In this document: positions 6,414-7,576 of the stretch, in pieces
How positions within the stretch are numbered: the stretch's first letter is position 1
Layout: each line of letters starts with the position of its first letter
Origin: JBEVEP01 sp040512755
GTDB taxonomy: Bacteria > Pseudomonadota > Alphaproteobacteria > Rhizobiales > Rhizobiaceae
Length of the DNA: 7,576 nt
Direction: 5' to 3'
NCBI GenBank assembly: GCA_040512755.1
Contig: JBEVEP010000307.1
Location: 1-7,576 of the forward strand
The notes under the pieces: generated by a model
What the model was told of the DNA's origin: nothing
Seen by the model: the letters and a program-made list of their open reading frames with translations, nothing else
Databases searched by the model: none
Program-made: the position numbers and the translations under genes

Positions 6414-7478
6414 TCACCGGGGGGCGGATTGATTGCCGGAATAATGGCCGCCGAGTCCGTTGAATCCCTTGCCGAAGCCAAATCCGCCGTGGGGTTTTCC
6501 GTAGCCGCCGTGGGGTTTTCCGTAGCCTCCATGTGGCTTGCCGTAATGCCCATGAGGTTTGTGCGGCTTATCCGGTTTAGGCGGGGTGGGCGGATCGGGA
6601 GGCGACGGTGGATCGGGAGGATCCGGTGGCGCGGGTGGGGCATGTGGTGATGGGGACGCGGTTGGAGCCGGAGGCGCAGGTGGGGCCGGAGGGGCAGGTG
6701 GTGCCGGAGGCGCTGGCGGAGCGGGCGGTGACGGGGGCGATGCGGGAGCACTCCGAGGCGCCGGTTGCCGCTGATCGGTCCCCTTCTTTTCGCCAACAGA
6801 AGCCATCGATAGCCCGCAATTTATGGCGGTTCCACCAAAGCCCCGCGTGAGTGACTGAGTTCCAGACAGAAATGGCAACGCCCGCGCAGTGCCAAGCGTT
6901 GTGAATATCGAGCGATTAACTTTCCGCGCGTCAGTCACTCCGCGGCCCGGCGTGGATATGACGCAATCGCAGGGCCGCTTTAGCTCCCTACAGCCATTGC
7001 CGCCGCAGACCCGCGCAGACCCGTTGAGCAAGACGACGGCGGTGACGCCGTTGGCCATTACATGAAAGTCAAACGCCGTTCCTCGCACGCCGATCGTGCC
7101 CGCAGGCGTCAGGATTTCATATGCGGAGGACTTTGATTTTCCGCTGATCCAGCGGAAGGTGCCTTTCGCGGCACGGATCGAAAGCTTCTTGACCGAGTTC
7201 GAGTCATCAAAGACGTACTTGTCGATGACTACGGACGAGCCCCAACCGACCGCCAGCTTGGTGCCGTCCCGGAATACGAACTGGCCTAATCCCGTGTTGG
7301 ATGTCCTGATGCGTTCGTCCCGGTGAACCGGCGCCTTGACCACAAGCGGCCTGTTCCCCCCAAGGACAGCAGTCTTGATCAAGACCGCCTCGCCGACCTT
7401 CTCGGCAGCCAATGCATGCGTCGCATTGATAAGCAGTCCGGCCAGCGATATGGCCGCACTCCGGCGCAAGGAAGACAT
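6414..7478 (-). CDS. Exported FecR-domain protein with Pro-rich stalk and Lys-Pro-His-Gly-Gly-Tyr-Gly repeats
   Basis: This is a 354-residue protein from the ATG at 7476-7478, chosen because GGGGGA lies 4 bases upstream. A TTG at 7493 would add five residues before the signal peptide. Residues 1-24 form a Sec signal peptide ending Ala-Leu-Ala. The FecR domain (Pfam FecR family, beta-sandwich) spans about 54-140, with FRDGTKLAVGWGSSVVIDKY followed by GTFRWISG and TPAGTIGVRGTAFDF. After it come clustered cysteines (158, 163, 170, 172). Residues 239-306 are proline-rich (Pro-Ala-Pro and Pro-Asp-Pro units). Residues 307-334 are four heptads based on Lys-Pro-His-Gly-Gly-Tyr-Gly, followed by a Gly/Phe-rich end. 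True FecR is an anti-sigma regulator with a cytoplasmic N-terminal domain and a membrane helix. Both are absent here and no sigma factor gene is adjacent, so iron-dicitrate regulation is unlikely. An envelope or surface binding protein is inferred; its ligand is unknown. Confidence 0.87.
   Translation of the reverse strand: MSSLRRSAAISLAGLLINATHALAAEKVGEAVLIKTAVLGGNRPLVVKAPVHRDERIRTSNTGLGQFVFRDGTKLAVGWGSSVVIDKYVFDDSNSVKKLSIRAAKGTFRWISGKSKSSAYEILTPAGTIGVRGTAFDFHVMANGVTAVVLLNGSARVCGGNGCRELKRPCDCVISTPGRGVTDARKVNRSIFTTLGTARALPFLSGTQSLTRGFGGTAINCGLSMASVGEKKGTDQRQPAPRSAPASPPSPPAPPAPPAPPAPPAPPAPPAPTASPSPHAPPAPPDPPDPPSPPDPPTPPKPDKPHKPHGHYGKPHGGYGKPHGGYGKPHGGFGFGKGFNGLGGHYSGNQSAPR
6477..6560 (-). repeat. 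Four tandem 21-bp repeats encoding His/Gly/Tyr heptads
   Basis: Four contiguous 21-base units encode, in protein order, KPHGHYG, KPHGGYG, KPHGGYG and KPHGGFG. The windows 6484-6504 and 6505-6525 are identical over all 21 bases, and the other units are diverged. The repeat preserves the reading frame of the FecR-domain protein. Perfect neighbouring copies suggest recent duplication by replication slippage. Confidence 0.85.
6561..6764 (-). repeat. Low-complexity proline-rich coding tract
   Basis: This tract encodes about 68 residues dominated by Pro-Pro-Ala, then Pro-Pro-Asp, Pro-Pro-Ser and Pro-Lys-Pro units. On the plus strand it reads as 9-base GGN-rich repeats. It separates the FecR and cysteine region from the histidine heptads. 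Such tracts form stiff extended stalks, often crossing cell wall or reaching away from a membrane. The nine-base period makes length variation between strains likely. Confidence 0.8.
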
Positions 7479-7482
7479 GGAA

Positions 7483-7488
7483 TCCCCC
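7483..7488 (-). promoter_or_regulatory. Ribosome binding site that decides the FecR-gene start
   Basis: GGGGGA on the minus strand lies 4 bases before the ATG at 7476-7478. It overlaps the short stretch that would be coding if the upstream TTG at 7493 were used. This favours the ATG and puts the signal peptide directly at the N-terminus. Confidence 0.6.
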
Positions 7489-7576
7489 AGCAATGCCTTC
7501 TATTAGCACATGCTTGAATTTGTGTCCTATCGGGCTGCACCATCATTGTATCTAAGGTATAACTATTTTGGCGTAA
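7489..7576 (-). other. AT-rich upstream region of the FecR-domain gene
   Basis: The last 80 or so bases of the window are clearly richer in A and T than the rest, as expected of a promoter region. Several -10-like words (TATACC, TACAAT, CTAATA on the minus strand) occur. None has a good -35 at 16-18 bases inside the window, so no single promoter is called. The region may also serve a gene beyond the right edge. Confidence 0.35.

Noticed and set aside
6477..6560. Tandem 21-bp repeats considered as a CRISPR array
   Set aside because: The units are directly adjacent with no spacers, and they encode an in-frame heptapeptide repeat.
6559..6774. Glycine-rich plus-strand reading frame resembling PE_PGRS-type repeats
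   Set aside because: It is the exact complement of the proline-rich tract of the FecR-domain gene, which has a signal peptide, a recognised domain and a ribosome site. Pro codons (CCN) read as Gly (GGN) on the other strand.

Overview
The window looks like chromosomal DNA from a GC-rich alphaproteobacterium, most probably of the order Hyphomicrobiales (Rhizobiales). The evidence is the GlyQ and polyprenyl diphosphate synthase protein sequences, alphaproteobacterial-type promoter spacing (CTTGAC-N17), GTG and TTG starts, and a high-GC third codon position. This placement is from recognition by eye, not from a search.

Left half (about 1-3815) is conserved housekeeping DNA, all transcribed leftwards on the minus strand. 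In transcription order it holds a long-chain trans-polyprenyl diphosphate synthase (ubiquinone side chain), a 697-residue exported TPR protein with a C-terminal LysM domain, and the first third of the glycyl-tRNA synthetase alpha subunit, which runs into the window edge. The TPR and glyQ genes are separated by gaps long enough for their own promoters. A good CTTGAC-type promoter sits in front of glyQ. The last few bases of the window put a TAG stop into glyQ. The sequence fits a one-base deletion or a chimeric end better than a natural gene end.

Right half (about 3816-7576) looks accessory and signalling-related. A 297-bp divergent intergenic region holds a candidate promoter for the polyprenyl synthase and a possible 35-codon small ORF. 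It is followed by a plus-strand gene for a 726-residue membrane-bound class III adenylate cyclase with an extracytoplasmic CHASE2 sensor. Convergent to it lies a gene for an exported FecR-domain protein. Its C-terminus is a proline-rich stalk followed by four Lys-Pro-His-Gly-Gly-Tyr-Gly-like heptads and a glycine-rich end. The cyclase gene ends in two adjacent inverted repeats.

Inferred picture: the FecR protein is an envelope or secreted ligand- or surface-binding protein, and the CHASE2 cyclase reads an envelope signal and converts it to cAMP. Whether the two act together is not shown by the sequence, because they are convergent rather than co-transcribed. No tRNA, rRNA, insertion sequence, CRISPR array or phage gene was seen.
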